From Clostridia bacterium (GTDB taxonomy: Bacteria > Bacillota > Clostridia > Christensenellales > Aristaeellaceae), in assembly GCA_017447185.1 (NCBI GenBank), contig JAFSOC010000011.1:24850-88849 (forward strand): a stretch of 64,000 nucleotides of DNA, in the 5' to 3' direction. Below, piece by piece: positions 17,438 through 25,593 of the stretch (its first letter is position 1; each line of letters begins with the position of its first letter). The notes beneath the pieces are model-generated. The model was not told where the DNA came from. It saw only the letters and a list, made by a program, of their open reading frames with translations, and ran no database searches. Made by a program: the position numbers and the translations under genes.

Positions 17438-19135
17438 TTATTTCTTTCCGCCCTGTCCCGGCTGCCAGTTTTCCGTCAGTGCATCCGTCCGGGTGGCGAT
17501 CCAGTCCTTCAGGTAAGCCACGGATTCTTCAAAATTACTTCCGCTTTCCTCAGCCACGCCCCGTATTTTGTTTCCTTTCCAGCGCAGCTCATTCATCCCC
17601 GCGGATGCGGCGATCTCCGCCCGGTAGGCGTCGATGGATTTCATCGTGCTGCCTTCCGGCGCTTCCCGCCGTCCCAGCAGGATTTCTGCCGCCGGCAGGA
17701 TCTGTTCGTCATATACCTGCCGCGTCAGCTTCTGCATATCCTCATGCCGCAGCAGCCAGTGCCACAGGTACCGTGTATGCCCCAGCCGGGTATAGACATA
17801 GTCCACCTTGTCCGCCTTTCGCAGACCGTTGGACTTGTTTCCGTAGGTCAGGTCGTAATCCCAGCCGGGCCCGGCATACAGCAGCGGATCCACGCTGTCC
17901 GAATCCTTGTACATGAAACGGCTCGCCGCCCATACGTCCAGGTTGCTGCAGAATTCCTCCACACAGATCACCCGCGCGAAGGAAAGCATATCGATGTAAT
18001 CCGCGTAATATTTTCCGGTCTGTTTGCTGATGCCGTCTTTTTCCATCGCCGCGTTATGAAAATCGTCCACCAGAGCGGAAATGTATTCAACCCCCTGCTT
18101 CCCCGTATGGTTCGGTTCCTTGATTGTGACGCACATCAGGCCGTCCGTCACAAACCCGGAATATTCCTCGTCGTCCTGGAAATAGATGGGTTTCTCAATC
18201 TCCAGCAGGTAACCGCCGGTAATGTCCTCCGGTTCCTCTTTCACCCCGTACCATTTTGTCACCAGTACCGCTTTGCCCCGTCCGTGCCGGAACGGCGCCT
18301 TGTCGTAGGCTTCCTTTCCGTTCACTTCTTCGTAGGCTTCCTCCAGGTCGCGGATCTCCAGCCGGTTTTTCTTCAGCTGGATTTTCTCCGACAGCAGGTA
18401 CAGGCCGTTGTAGTTTCCGTTCAGATATACGTCTGCCGGATGGCAGTCCGGTGTGGACGTAAGTCCGATCTCCCGGCAGAGATCCATGGTGATCTGGTTG
18501 CGCAGCAGGGAAATGTCATACCAGTTTGCCAGCAGGATCCAGGTCTTGTTCTTCCCCATGCCCTCCAGGTTCACCTTGTTCTCTGTCTTGAAGACAAAGG
18601 GCTTTTTCGGCGCGTTGGAGGAGGAATTCCCGCGGGCCTTGAAGGTGGTCAGCTTCTCTGCTGCCTCCAGGCTGCCGTCCCTCCGGATCATGATCATGTC
18701 CGCCGGCTGTTTGATATCCGTTTTCGGCATCTTCAGGTCGCTGTCCGCCACGTTGAAAAACAGCACGGGAATCTCCGATCCCTGCATCACCGTCACGGTT
18801 TCCGTCGTCTTCGCTCCGCTCAGGGAGAAGGTCACGCTCTTCCCCACATAGGCGGAAACGGGCAGCGTCGCTCCGTTTTCGTACGTGGTTCCATCCCAGA
18901 TCAGCGGCGTTTCCTTATCGGTCCGGATCACCGGATCCTGTCCCTTGAAGGCGCCGGGCAGGTACAGTACATACTGGTGCTTCCCCTTGTCCTCCGGTTG
19001 AACAAAAACCTCCCGGCCGTCCGCTGTCCAGAAGAACTGTACTTTCGGCGCCGATGCCGCCGTCGCGCTTCCGGCCAGGACCAGCAGCAGTCCCAGGAAG
19101 ATTCCGGCCGCAATCAATCGTATCCTGCTTTTCAT
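17438..19135 (-). CDS. exported CotH kinase family protein
   Basis: A 565-residue exported CotH-like protein. The signal peptide spans about 1-27 (LIAAGIFLGLLLVLAGSATA), followed by a beta-rich N-terminal part. The CotH core then shows FKARGNSSSNAPKKPF, WILLANWYDISLLRNQI, PADVYLNGNYNGLYLLSEKI and the active-site loop YAGPGWDYDLTYGN. CotH proteins are atypical protein kinases, first known from spore coats, and many exported clostridial members sit in surface complexes. Gaps of 36 bp to the LRR gene and 15 bp to the NAGPA gene imply one operon. Target protein unknown. Confidence 0.92.
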   Translation of the reverse strand: MKSRIRLIAAGIFLGLLLVLAGSATAASAPKVQFFWTADGREVFVQPEDKGKHQYVLYLPGAFKGQDPVIRTDKETPLIWDGTTYENGATLPVSAYVGKSVTFSLSGAKTTETVTVMQGSEIPVLFFNVADSDLKMPKTDIKQPADMIMIRRDGSLEAAEKLTTFKARGNSSSNAPKKPFVFKTENKVNLEGMGKNKTWILLANWYDISLLRNQITMDLCREIGLTSTPDCHPADVYLNGNYNGLYLLSEKIQLKKNRLEIRDLEEAYEEVNGKEAYDKAPFRHGRGKAVLVTKWYGVKEEPEDITGGYLLEIEKPIYFQDDEEYSGFVTDGLMCVTIKEPNHTGKQGVEYISALVDDFHNAAMEKDGISKQTGKYYADYIDMLSFARVICVEEFCSNLDVWAASRFMYKDSDSVDPLLYAGPGWDYDLTYGNKSNGLRKADKVDYVYTRLGHTRYLWHWLLRHEDMQKLTRQVYDEQILPAAEILLGRREAPEGSTMKSIDAYRAEIAASAGMNELRWKGNKIRGVAEESGSNFEESVAYLKDWIATRTDALTENWQPGQGGKK

Positions 19136-19171
19136 TCCACAGGTTCCTTTCCTTCTTTTCCGCCCGCCGCC

Positions 19172-20053
19172 TTATTCGGAGAACGGCACATAGACCCCCG
19201 TCCGGAAAAATTCGTGCAGCTCCTTGTAATGGCTGTGTTTCCGCCATCCGCCTTCCGTCGGGTTGTCCACCGTCACAAACTTGCAGTTCGGATGCAGCTG
19301 CTTCATGGTCCGTTTCTGCTCCGCCTTGATCCGGTTCATCAGCCCCCACCAGACCCTCTCCAGGTTCGGCAGCTCATAGATCGGGGAAAGATCCCGCACT
19401 TCCGTGCACCGGGTCAGATTCAGGTCCCGCAGTTTCGTCAGTCCGCTCAGGGGCGTCAGGTCCGTGATCCTGGAGCTGAACAGCTCCAGGTAAACCAGGT
19501 TCGGACAGTTGGCAATGGGGCTGATGTCCAGCAGCCGCCCGTAGTTGGGACTCAGGATCAGCACCTCCAGCTCCGGCATCCAGTTCAGGAAATCGATGTT
19601 TTCGATATAGTTATGTCCCAGGTCCAGCGCCTTCAGCTTTGTGCACATCCGGATGGGCTCCAGGTCTTCTGTATTATGCCGTTCATCATCCTTCATCTTC
19701 CCGGCCAGGTGCAGGGTGGAAAACGCCGTCCGGTCCGTCCGGATAATATGCGGCCCGATCTGCAGTGTAAATCCGAAGAAAATATCCGGGTAGTACCTGT
19801 CAAACAGCCATTCCATGTCCGCCGTCTCCAGCGGGGAGTCGTACAGGAGGACTTCCTTCAGGCCCGGCAGCTGATCCACCGCTTCTGCCAGTGCCTTCAC
19901 ATCTGTCACCCGGATCCCTGCGGCATCCAGGTCAAGAATCTCCGTTCCCGGGGAAATGGAAAGCGTTTCATATGTGATTTCCTGCTCTGCAATCCCTGCG
20001 GAAAAGCCCGCCAGCAATACCAGGATTGTCAGCATCAGCAGCAAGCGCTTCAT
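19172..20053 (-). CDS. exported leucine-rich-repeat protein
   Basis: A 293-residue protein with a signal peptide (MKRLLLMLTILVLLAGFSAG) and 5-6 leucine-rich repeats of the 22-23 residue bacterial type, for example KALDLGHNYIENIDFLN, LEVLILSPNYGRLLDISPI, LVYLELFSSRITDLTPLSG and LRDLNLTRCTEVRDLSPI. Such proteins bind other proteins or glycans at the cell surface. No anchor motif or C-terminal helix is visible, so it is secreted or held by partners. The ATG at 20053 is 6 bp after GGAGG; an in-frame TTG at 20059 is too close. First gene of the reverse-strand run down to 11735. Confidence 0.85.
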   Translation of the reverse strand: MKRLLLMLTILVLLAGFSAGIAEQEITYETLSISPGTEILDLDAAGIRVTDVKALAEAVDQLPGLKEVLLYDSPLETADMEWLFDRYYPDIFFGFTLQIGPHIIRTDRTAFSTLHLAGKMKDDERHNTEDLEPIRMCTKLKALDLGHNYIENIDFLNWMPELEVLILSPNYGRLLDISPIANCPNLVYLELFSSRITDLTPLSGLTKLRDLNLTRCTEVRDLSPIYELPNLERVWWGLMNRIKAEQKRTMKQLHPNCKFVTVDNPTEGGWRKHSHYKELHEFFRTGVYVPFSE

Positions 20054-20094
20054 CGTCAACCTCCGTATGGTTTATATGAGTTTTCTAATATTTT

Positions 20095-20124
20095 ATTATA
20101 CAAAACACACCGGCTCCTGTGCAA
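20095..20124 (-). promoter_or_regulatory. sigma-A promoter of the LRR-CotH-NAGPA run
   Basis: Reverse strand TTGCAC (20124-20119), 18 bp, TATAAT (20100-20095). It is back to back with the deacetylase promoter. Confidence 0.75.
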
Positions 20125-20145
20125 GTATCTGTGGGTTTTTCATAC

Positions 20146-20175
20146 TTGCGCCGGAGATGCCGCAGCGGGTATAAT
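20146..20175 (+). promoter_or_regulatory. sigma-A promoter of the deacetylase
   Basis: TTGCGC (20146-20151), 18 bp, TATAAT (20170-20175), 32 bp before the start codon. Confidence 0.75.
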
Positions 20176-20206
20176 ACTCTGCGGGAAAAGCAGGGAGGGA
20201 TCTCGC

Positions 20207-20971
20207 ATGAAACACTCTGTCCGGGCGGCACTGAAAAGTCTGGCACTGTTGCTGTGCCTGGCGCTTTTCCTGTCCTCCGCCGTGGCGGAGCAGCCGGAGG
20301 AGGATCTTCTTTCCACCTTCATTGTCCGGCACGGCAGCCGCACCTCCCCGAAAATCGCCATCACCATGGACGATATCTATGAACATGAATACGCCTGGAA
20401 GGCCGTGGAGCTCTGCCGGCAGTACGGTATCACCATGACCTTCTTCCCCATCGGCATCAATATCAAGGAAGAGGATGGAGACCGCTGGCGGGACCTGGTC
20501 GATTCCGGCTGTGAAATCGGAAGTCATTCCTTTAACCACGGGTATTTCTACGGCATTTCCGAGCATGCGGCCCTGGCCCGCCTCGGTCGCTTCCAGCAGT
20601 TCCTGGACAAAGCCCTGGGATATCATTACCAGGTCCGCTGGTTCCGTCCCCCCTACGGCCGGATCAAGAGCAAGCAGGATAACGGCTCCGCCATGGCCCG
20701 GGTCATTCGTTCCTTCGGCTTCAGCAACCTCCTCCTGTGGGACGTCAGCGAAACGGATGCGAAGAAAGCGTTTAAAAACGTTCAGAATGGCAGCATTCTT
20801 CTCTTCCATGCCCGCCAGCGGGATTATGAATGCCTGGAGACACTGATTCCCCAGCTCCTGGAGGCCGGCTTTGAACCGGTCACCGTCAGCGCGCTTTTCG
20901 GCTTTGAACCGCCGGAAACGTCAGACGAACTGTATGTCTTTGACGCAGGTAATTTCAGCAAACCGGAATAA
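20207..20971 (+). CDS. exported polysaccharide deacetylase (NodB/CE4)
   Basis: A 254-residue exported carbohydrate esterase family 4 protein. The signal peptide covers about 1-28 (SLALLLCLALFLSSAVAE). The CE4 motifs are TMDD (D55, D56), HSFNH (H107 and H111 as metal ligands with the second aspartate), RPPYG (147-151) and a late ILLFHA carrying the catalytic histidine. It should remove N- or O-acetyl groups from peptidoglycan, chitin-like or plant polysaccharides outside the cell. The TFDDG motif is altered to TMDDIY but keeps both aspartates. GGGAGG precedes the ATG. Confidence 0.9.
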   Translation: MKHSVRAALKSLALLLCLALFLSSAVAEQPEEDLLSTFIVRHGSRTSPKIAITMDDIYEHEYAWKAVELCRQYGITMTFFPIGINIKEEDGDRWRDLVDSGCEIGSHSFNHGYFYGISEHAALARLGRFQQFLDKALGYHYQVRWFRPPYGRIKSKQDNGSAMARVIRSFGFSNLLLWDVSETDAKKAFKNVQNGSILLFHARQRDYECLETLIPQLLEAGFEPVTVSALFGFEPPETSDELYVFDAGNFSKPE

Positions 20972-20992
20972 ACCGGAAAGCAGGATGCGCAT

Positions 20993-21481
20993 ATGAAAAA
21001 CGACGAGAAAACGAATGTAATGCGGCTGCTAGAATCGAAAAAGATTCCCTATACCGCCCATACCTATTCCCCGGATCCTTCCCTCTCCGGAGAAGAAATC
21101 GCCCGGATCCTGGGCGAGAATCCCTCCTTTGTATTCAAGACGCTGGTCACCTGCGGCAAAACCGGCCGGTACTATGTCTTTGTCATTCCGGTTGCCGCGG
21201 AACTGGACCTGAAAAAAGCTGCCAAAGCCGCCGGGGAAAAGGCTGTCGCCATGATCCCGCAGAAGGAACTGCTTCCCCTCACCGGCTATGTCCATGGCGG
21301 CTGCTCCCCCGTAGGGATGAAAAAGCCCTTCCCCACCTTCCTGGATGCTTCCGCCGAAAAAGTGGAGCGGATCTTTGTCTCCGCCGGCCGGGTCGGGTTC
21401 CAGATGGAGGTTGCCCCAAAGGATTTGTTTTTTCTTGTTTCTTTCCGATACGCGGATCTGGTCACCGATACCCCGGAATGA
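20993..21481 (+). CDS. ybaK: Cys-tRNA(Pro)/Cys-tRNA(Cys) deacylase YbaK
   Basis: A 162-residue YbaK/EbsC-type trans-editing domain. It shows the order LLESKKIPYTAHTYSPD, GENPSFVFKTLVTCG (with the substrate-side lysine in FKTL), YVFVIPVAAELDLKKAA and GYVHGGCSPVGMKKPFPTFLD. It hydrolyses cysteine mischarged on tRNA(Pro) in the cytoplasm. Length is normal. It starts 21 bp after the deacetylase and may share its transcript. The stop codon TGA forms part of an extended -10 promoter for the next gene. Confidence 0.95.
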   Translation: MKNDEKTNVMRLLESKKIPYTAHTYSPDPSLSGEEIARILGENPSFVFKTLVTCGKTGRYYVFVIPVAAELDLKKAAKAAGEKAVAMIPQKELLPLTGYVHGGCSPVGMKKPFPTFLDASAEKVERIFVSAGRVGFQMEVAPKDLFFLVSFRYADLVTDTPE

Positions 21482-21487
21482 TATAAT
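21479..21487 (+). promoter_or_regulatory. extended -10 promoter overlapping the ybaK stop
   Basis: TGATATAAT begins with the ybaK stop codon; no clear -35. It would drive the YczE-like gene at 21527. Confidence 0.5.
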
Positions 21488-21526
21488 ACGGGAAATTTTA
21501 ACGTTCCGGAGAGGGGTGCAGGATCC

Positions 21527-22180
21527 TTGAGCAGGGGAAAGGTTGTCCGCCAGTGGCTGCAGATCGCTGCCGGCCTGCTGGTGTTCGCCCTCGGTGTGCA
21601 CCTGACCATCTTCGCGAATATCGGCCTTGCGCCTTGGGACTGCCTCGGCATGGGCATCGCGAAGCATACACCCCTGAACTACGGCGTCGCCATGACCCTC
21701 ATAGCAGTCATCATCCTGGGAATCGACCTTTTGCTGAAGGAGCGGATCGGTTTCGGCACAGTGATCGACGCACTGCTCACCGGCAATTTTGTCCAGCTGT
21801 ATAACGACCTGAATCCCCTTCCCCTGAATACGAACCTCTGGCTCGGCATCCTCATCATGCTTGCCGGGTTTGCCTTTATGGCCCTGGGGATGATGATCTA
21901 CATGAAGGGAGAGCAGTGCTGCGGTCCCCGGGACTCTCTGCTGGTGGGCCTTGGCAAGCGGCTGCCCCGCTGGCCCATCGGCCTGGTGGAGATCCTGCTC
22001 TGGGCCGTCGTGCTGCTGGCCGGATGGCTCCTGGGCGGCCCGGTCGGCATCGGCACGCTGATCAGCACCTTCGGTGCCGGCCTGGTGATGCAGCTCGTAT
22101 ACAGTGCGCTGCATTTTGAACCCCGGAGCCTCCGGCACCGGGATATCGTGGAAATATGGAAAGTGCTGCGGGGCCGTTAA
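21527..22180 (+). CDS. YczE/YitT-like membrane protein, TTG start
   Basis: A 217-residue protein with five predicted helices of the YczE/DUF6198 group. The family mark NIGLAPWDCLGMGIAK lies after the first helix, and a later GEQCCGPRDSLLVGL segment mirrors it. Function is not established; relatives are suggested to be small-molecule or ion permeases. No ATG is available near the 5' end. TTG at 21527, 10 bp after GAGAGGGG (21509-21516), is the best start. The 3' end is part of a strong bidirectional terminator. Confidence 0.85.
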   Translation: MSRGKVVRQWLQIAAGLLVFALGVHLTIFANIGLAPWDCLGMGIAKHTPLNYGVAMTLIAVIILGIDLLLKERIGFGTVIDALLTGNFVQLYNDLNPLPLNTNLWLGILIMLAGFAFMALGMMIYMKGEQCCGPRDSLLVGLGKRLPRWPIGLVEILLWAVVLLAGWLLGGPVGIGTLISTFGAGLVMQLVYSALHFEPRSLRHRDIVEIWKVLRGR

Positions 22181-22195
22181 CCCGCAGCACTTTTT
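22160..22195. terminator. bidirectional intrinsic terminator
   Basis: Perfect 13-bp stem AAAGTGCTGCGGG / CCCGCAGCACTTT, 8-base loop, T runs on both sides. It overlaps the ends of the convergent YczE-like and acetyltransferase genes. Confidence 0.9.
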
Positions 22196-22662
22196 CACAG
22201 GATCTTTTCCATCCCGATCTTATAGGGCACAAGCCCCAGTTTTTCATAGAACGCCATCACCCCGGGATTGCAGCTCCACACGTTCAGCGTCACGTTGTAG
22301 CATCCCTTTTCCCGGGCATAGTCCAGAATCCGCTCATACAGTGCCCGTCCGGCTCCCAGCCCGCGGGCGTTTTCATCCACGCAGATATCATCGATATACA
22401 GCGTATCGTGCTCTTCCATCAGCTGCCCGCCGGAATGCTGCAGGATGCAGAATCCGTGGCCCAGCACCCGGCCGTTGCCATCCGTGCAGACGAAAACGGG
22501 CGTGGCCTCATCGGCGAGGATTCCCCGCAGTTCTTCGGCGTTATATTTGGTTGCCGGCCCTTTGAACAGGTCCGGCCGCCCCCGGTGGTGCACCATATCC
22601 ACCTGGACCAGCAGGTCCAGGATCGCGGGGATATCCCCTGCTTCCGCACGCCGTACGTTCAT
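22195..22662 (-). CDS. GNAT-family N-acetyltransferase
   Basis: A 155-residue single GNAT domain. It has VRRAEAGDIPAILDLL at the N-terminus, the DDICVDENARGLGAGRALYE acetyl-CoA pyrophosphate loop (R/Q-x-x-G-x-G/A), and the C-terminal NPGVMAFYEKLGLVPYK strand-helix. It acetylates an unknown amine in the cytoplasm. The start is 9 bp after the stop of the secreted-protein gene, with AGGAAG as ribosome site, so the two are co-transcribed. Confidence 0.9.
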   Translation of the reverse strand: MNVRRAEAGDIPAILDLLVQVDMVHHRGRPDLFKGPATKYNAEELRGILADEATPVFVCTDGNGRVLGHGFCILQHSGGQLMEEHDTLYIDDICVDENARGLGAGRALYERILDYAREKGCYNVTLNVWSCNPGVMAFYEKLGLVPYKIGMEKIL

Positions 22663-22671
22663 CTTCCTGTC

Positions 22672-23481
22672 TCAGCCGTTGGCGGATTCGAACACGAGTC
22701 CGTTGCCCGCGTCTTCTTCCGTCAGATCCCGCCAGTACACACACTGGTCATGCAGCGTAAAGATCGCGGATCCGTTGTCGTACGCGTTCTCCACCGGGGC
22801 ATTCTCTTCCGTCTGGTAGGATTTGCAGCCGACAACGTTCAGGCTTTCGGTTTCCGGATCATACTGGCCCGCGTAATCCCAGTAGAGGATCACACCGTCC
22901 GTGCCGTACTTCACGATATTGACCTTATATCCGGTGTAAATATCCAGGCCGCTTTCACTTTCCACATTCTCCACGTCCCAGATAAAGCTGGCCTGGTACT
23001 GGGTTCCGTCTTCCTGGATATATTCCCAGTCGCCGGCAAACCAACCGATCTTTTCATAGATCCGGCCGGCACCCGCATCCTCTTCCAGGTCCTTCCAGAC
23101 CAGGTATCCGTCATCATTCAGGCTGAAAACCGCCTGGATGTTTTCTTTTTCCAGGTTGCGGCTGATTTCGGCGCCTTCCTCATCCAGTACCCGGGAGTAT
23201 TTTTCACCGAATCCTCCCTCCTGGGTCGCCAGTACCTTCTTTTCCGCGTCCCACACGCAGCTGTACTGCCACTGAATGGTCTCGTCGTCATTCCAGATCT
23301 GGACGCTGGCTTCTTCGCCGATGGGGAAAATCATAATATGGGACATGCCGCTTGCCCAGTCGCTGGAGAACATGGCGGTCATTTCAGGATTGTCTTCCAC
23401 GTCCGCGTAGTCCTCCGCCAGCGCCGCTGTCAGGCTCAGCATCATTACCAGGGCAATCAGCATCGCAATCATTTTTTTCAT
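22672..23481 (-). CDS. exported protein with an internal duplication, unknown function
   Basis: A 269-residue exported protein not matching a family I recognise. The signal peptide is MKKMIAMLIALVMMLSLTA, with cleavage near ALAED. The mature part is acidic and rich in W and Y. It seems built from two related units: the first ends GYLVWKDLEEDAGAGRIYE, the second QCVYWRDLTEEDAGNGLVFE. Each is preceded by beta strands with tryptophan (TIQWQYSCVWD, GVILYWDYAGQYD). No cysteine anchor or membrane helix is present, so it is released or periphery-bound. Ribosome site TAAGGAGG. A binding role is possible but unsupported. Confidence 0.75.
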   Translation of the reverse strand: MKKMIAMLIALVMMLSLTAALAEDYADVEDNPEMTAMFSSDWASGMSHIMIFPIGEEASVQIWNDDETIQWQYSCVWDAEKKVLATQEGGFGEKYSRVLDEEGAEISRNLEKENIQAVFSLNDDGYLVWKDLEEDAGAGRIYEKIGWFAGDWEYIQEDGTQYQASFIWDVENVESESGLDIYTGYKVNIVKYGTDGVILYWDYAGQYDPETESLNVVGCKSYQTEENAPVENAYDNGSAIFTLHDQCVYWRDLTEEDAGNGLVFESANG

Positions 23482-23509
23482 CGTTTGTACGCCTCCTTAC
23501 ATGCCTTGT

Positions 23510-23540
23510 ATTGTACACCCCGTTCCCGGGTCTCTGTCAA
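23510..23540 (-). promoter_or_regulatory. promoter of the exported-protein/GNAT pair
   Basis: Reverse strand TTGACA (23540-23535), 19 bp, TACAAT (23515-23510). The spacer is longer than ideal. Confidence 0.5.
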
Positions 23541-23570
23541 GTTAACGCGCCGGCGTCCCGTTTTCTTCCC

Positions 23571-23599
23571 TTGACGGTTCCCGGTCTTTCTTTTATAAT
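23571..23599 (+). promoter_or_regulatory. sigma-A promoter of the esterase
   Basis: TTGACG (23571-23576), 17 bp, TATAAT (23594-23599); near consensus and divergent from the promoter at 23510-23540. Confidence 0.85.
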
Positions 23600-23647
23600 T
23601 TGTACGGACAAAAACACCAATTTGATAAAATCAGCAGGGAGGGTCTT

Positions 23648-24727
23648 ATGATGAATGATCGGCAGCCGCTGGATGTTTCCGTTTCCTTTGATCCCTACGC
23701 CGGGGAGCCGAATCGCGACGGAGAGCAGTTTGCCCGGGTGACACCGGAGGGCAAAGTGCATTTCAGGATCATCGCGAAGGATGCCCGTGAGGTGGTTGTG
23801 GACCGTTTCGATACGCTCTTCCCCCTTGAATCCGTGGGAGACGGTGCCTGGGAGGGCACCTTCGACATGGGCACCGGTTTCCTTTATTTCTTCCTGAAGG
23901 TGGACGGCGCGGATGTCCTCTGCCCCTATCTGCCCATTGGCTACGGCTGCTGCCGGCCCATGAACTTTGTGGATGTCCCCGTGCCGGATATGGCCGGCTG
24001 GGACAATCTGGAAGGCATTCCCCACGGTGCGGTGGCCCGTCACTATTATCCCTCCTCTGTCACCGGCAAGCATGAAATCTGCCTGGTCTGGACCCCGCCG
24101 GCCTGGGATCCCGCCAAAGCGTATCCCGTGCTCTATCTGCAGCATGGCTATGGCGAAAACGAAACCGGCTGGATCTATCAGGGCCACGCAGGCCGCATTG
24201 CTGACCGTCTCCTGGCGGACGGCGCCATGAAGGAAATGATCATCGTCATGGGCAACGGCATGGTGCGGAAAACCGGCGATCCCTCCGACCGCATGCTCTT
24301 CCCCCGCATTGTTGTGGAGGACCTGATTCCCTACATTGAATCCCGTTACAACGTCCTGAAGGATAAATGGAACCGGGCAATGGCCGGCCTTTCCATGGGC
24401 AGCTTCCAGACCAGCATCACCACGCTTACCCATCCGGATCTCTTCGGTTATGCCGGTCTCTTCAGCGGCTTCATGCGCGCCCCCTGGCCCTCCGACGATG
24501 CCCAGGCCCATATGGCCCTTGCCGAGAAGAAGGATGCATTCAACCAGGCCTTCAAAGTCTTCTACCGCGCCATGGGCACGGAAGACCAGTATTTCAATGC
24601 CTTTGAGGCGGACGACGCCTGGCTGGAAGGGCGCGGCCTGAACATTACACGCGAAACCTTCCCCGGCGGCCACGACTGGACCGTCTGGCGCCGCTGCATC
24701 CGCTCCTTCCTCCCCCGTCTTTTCTGA
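23648..24727 (+). CDS. CE1-type esterase (feruloyl/acetyl xylan esterase-like)
   Basis: A 359-residue esterase with an N-terminal immunoglobulin-like E-set domain (about 10-110, VHFRIIAKDAREVVVDRF) and a C-terminal alpha/beta domain of the putative-esterase (PF00756) family. The nucleophile serine is in AGLSMGSFQ (S249), the histidine in GGHDW (H342), and VLYLQHGYGENE holds the oxyanion region. Rumen enzymes with this layout release ferulic or acetyl groups from arabinoxylan. No signal peptide is visible, so it is likely cytoplasmic, matching the intracellular xylanase at 4035. AGGGAGGG precedes two consecutive ATGs; the first is taken. Confidence 0.88.
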   Translation: MMNDRQPLDVSVSFDPYAGEPNRDGEQFARVTPEGKVHFRIIAKDAREVVVDRFDTLFPLESVGDGAWEGTFDMGTGFLYFFLKVDGADVLCPYLPIGYGCCRPMNFVDVPVPDMAGWDNLEGIPHGAVARHYYPSSVTGKHEICLVWTPPAWDPAKAYPVLYLQHGYGENETGWIYQGHAGRIADRLLADGAMKEMIIVMGNGMVRKTGDPSDRMLFPRIVVEDLIPYIESRYNVLKDKWNRAMAGLSMGSFQTSITTLTHPDLFGYAGLFSGFMRAPWPSDDAQAHMALAEKKDAFNQAFKVFYRAMGTEDQYFNAFEADDAWLEGRGLNITRETFPGGHDWTVWRRCIRSFLPRLF

Positions 24728-24738
24728 CCGGATTCCAC

Positions 24739-24766
24739 AAATGGGCAGCCGTCGCTGCCCATTTTT
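24739..24766 (+). terminator. intrinsic terminator after the esterase
   Basis: Perfect 11-bp stem AAATGGGCAGC / GCTGCCCATTT, 4-base loop, then TT and nearby T tract. Confidence 0.88.
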
Positions 24767-24789
24767 CGTTGCCTTTTTTCCGATCCTGC

Positions 24790-24819
24790 TGGACACATGG
24801 AAACACGGAGTGATATGAT
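24790..24819 (+). promoter_or_regulatory. promoter of the RCK_C membrane protein
   Basis: TGGACA (24790-24795), 18 bp, TATGAT (24814-24819), with TGA before the -10 giving an extended -10. Confidence 0.6.
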
Positions 24820-24862
24820 GGAACCGGAAACCGATGCAGAATACCGGAAGGAATCGGAATAA

Positions 24863-25579
24863 ATGGATATCTATCCCGCGCTGTTGCTCTTTACCTTTAT
24901 CATCATCGTCTATTGGATCATCGTTGAGCTGTTTACCTTTTTCTTTCACCTCACAGGGCTGACTGCCGACCGGTCGCGCTTCCAGGTCATCTCCCTGCTG
25001 ACCGGCACCGGCTTTACCACCCGGGAAAGCGAGCTCGTCCTATCCACCCGCCGCCGCCGGCGGCTCGCAAGGGTGACCATGCTCTTCGGATACGTGTTCA
25101 ACATCACCATTGTGTCCGCGTTCATCAACGTATTCCTGTCCATAAAGAGCTCCCAGGTCAGCCATCAGTTCCTCGGTTTCCTGATTCCGCTGAGCGCCGT
25201 CGCCCTGATTTTCATTGTCATGCGCGTACCGAAAATCCGCGCCCGGATCGACAATTTCCTTCACCGCCTGGCGGACCGGTTCTTTGACCGGACAGAATCC
25301 TTCAACGCAGTCCTGCTGGTGGACAATATCGGCACCGAATCCATTGCCCAGGTGAAACTCCGCCATATTCCGGATGAATATAAAGGCCGCACCCTGGCCG
25401 AAACCGGCCTCCGCGCGGAGACCGGGATCCTGGTGATGCTGGTGGAGCGCAAGGGCCAAAAGCCGGCAGCCCCTCACGCAAGTACCGTATTCGAAGTCGG
25501 CGACAATCTGACCGTCTTCGGGAATTATAAAACGATCTGCAAATCCTTCCACGCACGGGAGTATATCACGGATGACTGA
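24863..25579 (+). CDS. membrane protein with TrkA-C (RCK_C) domain
   Basis: A 238-residue protein: three hydrophobic helices (about 4-30, 72-93, 101-122) and a C-terminal RCK_C/TrkA-C domain (about 145-230, FNAVLLVDNIGTESIAQVKL then VFEVGDNLTVFGN). A SLLTGTGFTTRESELVL stretch lies between helices 1 and 2. RCK_C domains gate potassium channels and transporters and can bind cyclic di-AMP. This compact family is widespread in Firmicutes but not assigned a substrate. The start follows AAGGAATCGG. Ion-related role likely; no other potassium gene is adjacent. Confidence 0.8.
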   Translation: MDIYPALLLFTFIIIVYWIIVELFTFFFHLTGLTADRSRFQVISLLTGTGFTTRESELVLSTRRRRRLARVTMLFGYVFNITIVSAFINVFLSIKSSQVSHQFLGFLIPLSAVALIFIVMRVPKIRARIDNFLHRLADRFFDRTESFNAVLLVDNIGTESIAQVKLRHIPDEYKGRTLAETGLRAETGILVMLVERKGQKPAAPHASTVFEVGDNLTVFGNYKTICKSFHAREYITDD

Positions 25580-25593
25580 TCCGGTTTCCCGGA

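Noticed and set aside
17744-20206. A very long open frame (over 800 codons) on the forward strand upstream of the deacetylase
   Set aside because: It is antisense to the CotH and LRR genes, has a biased histidine/glutamine/proline composition typical of GC-rich shadow frames, and the deacetylase has its own promoter, ribosome site and signal peptide at 20207.
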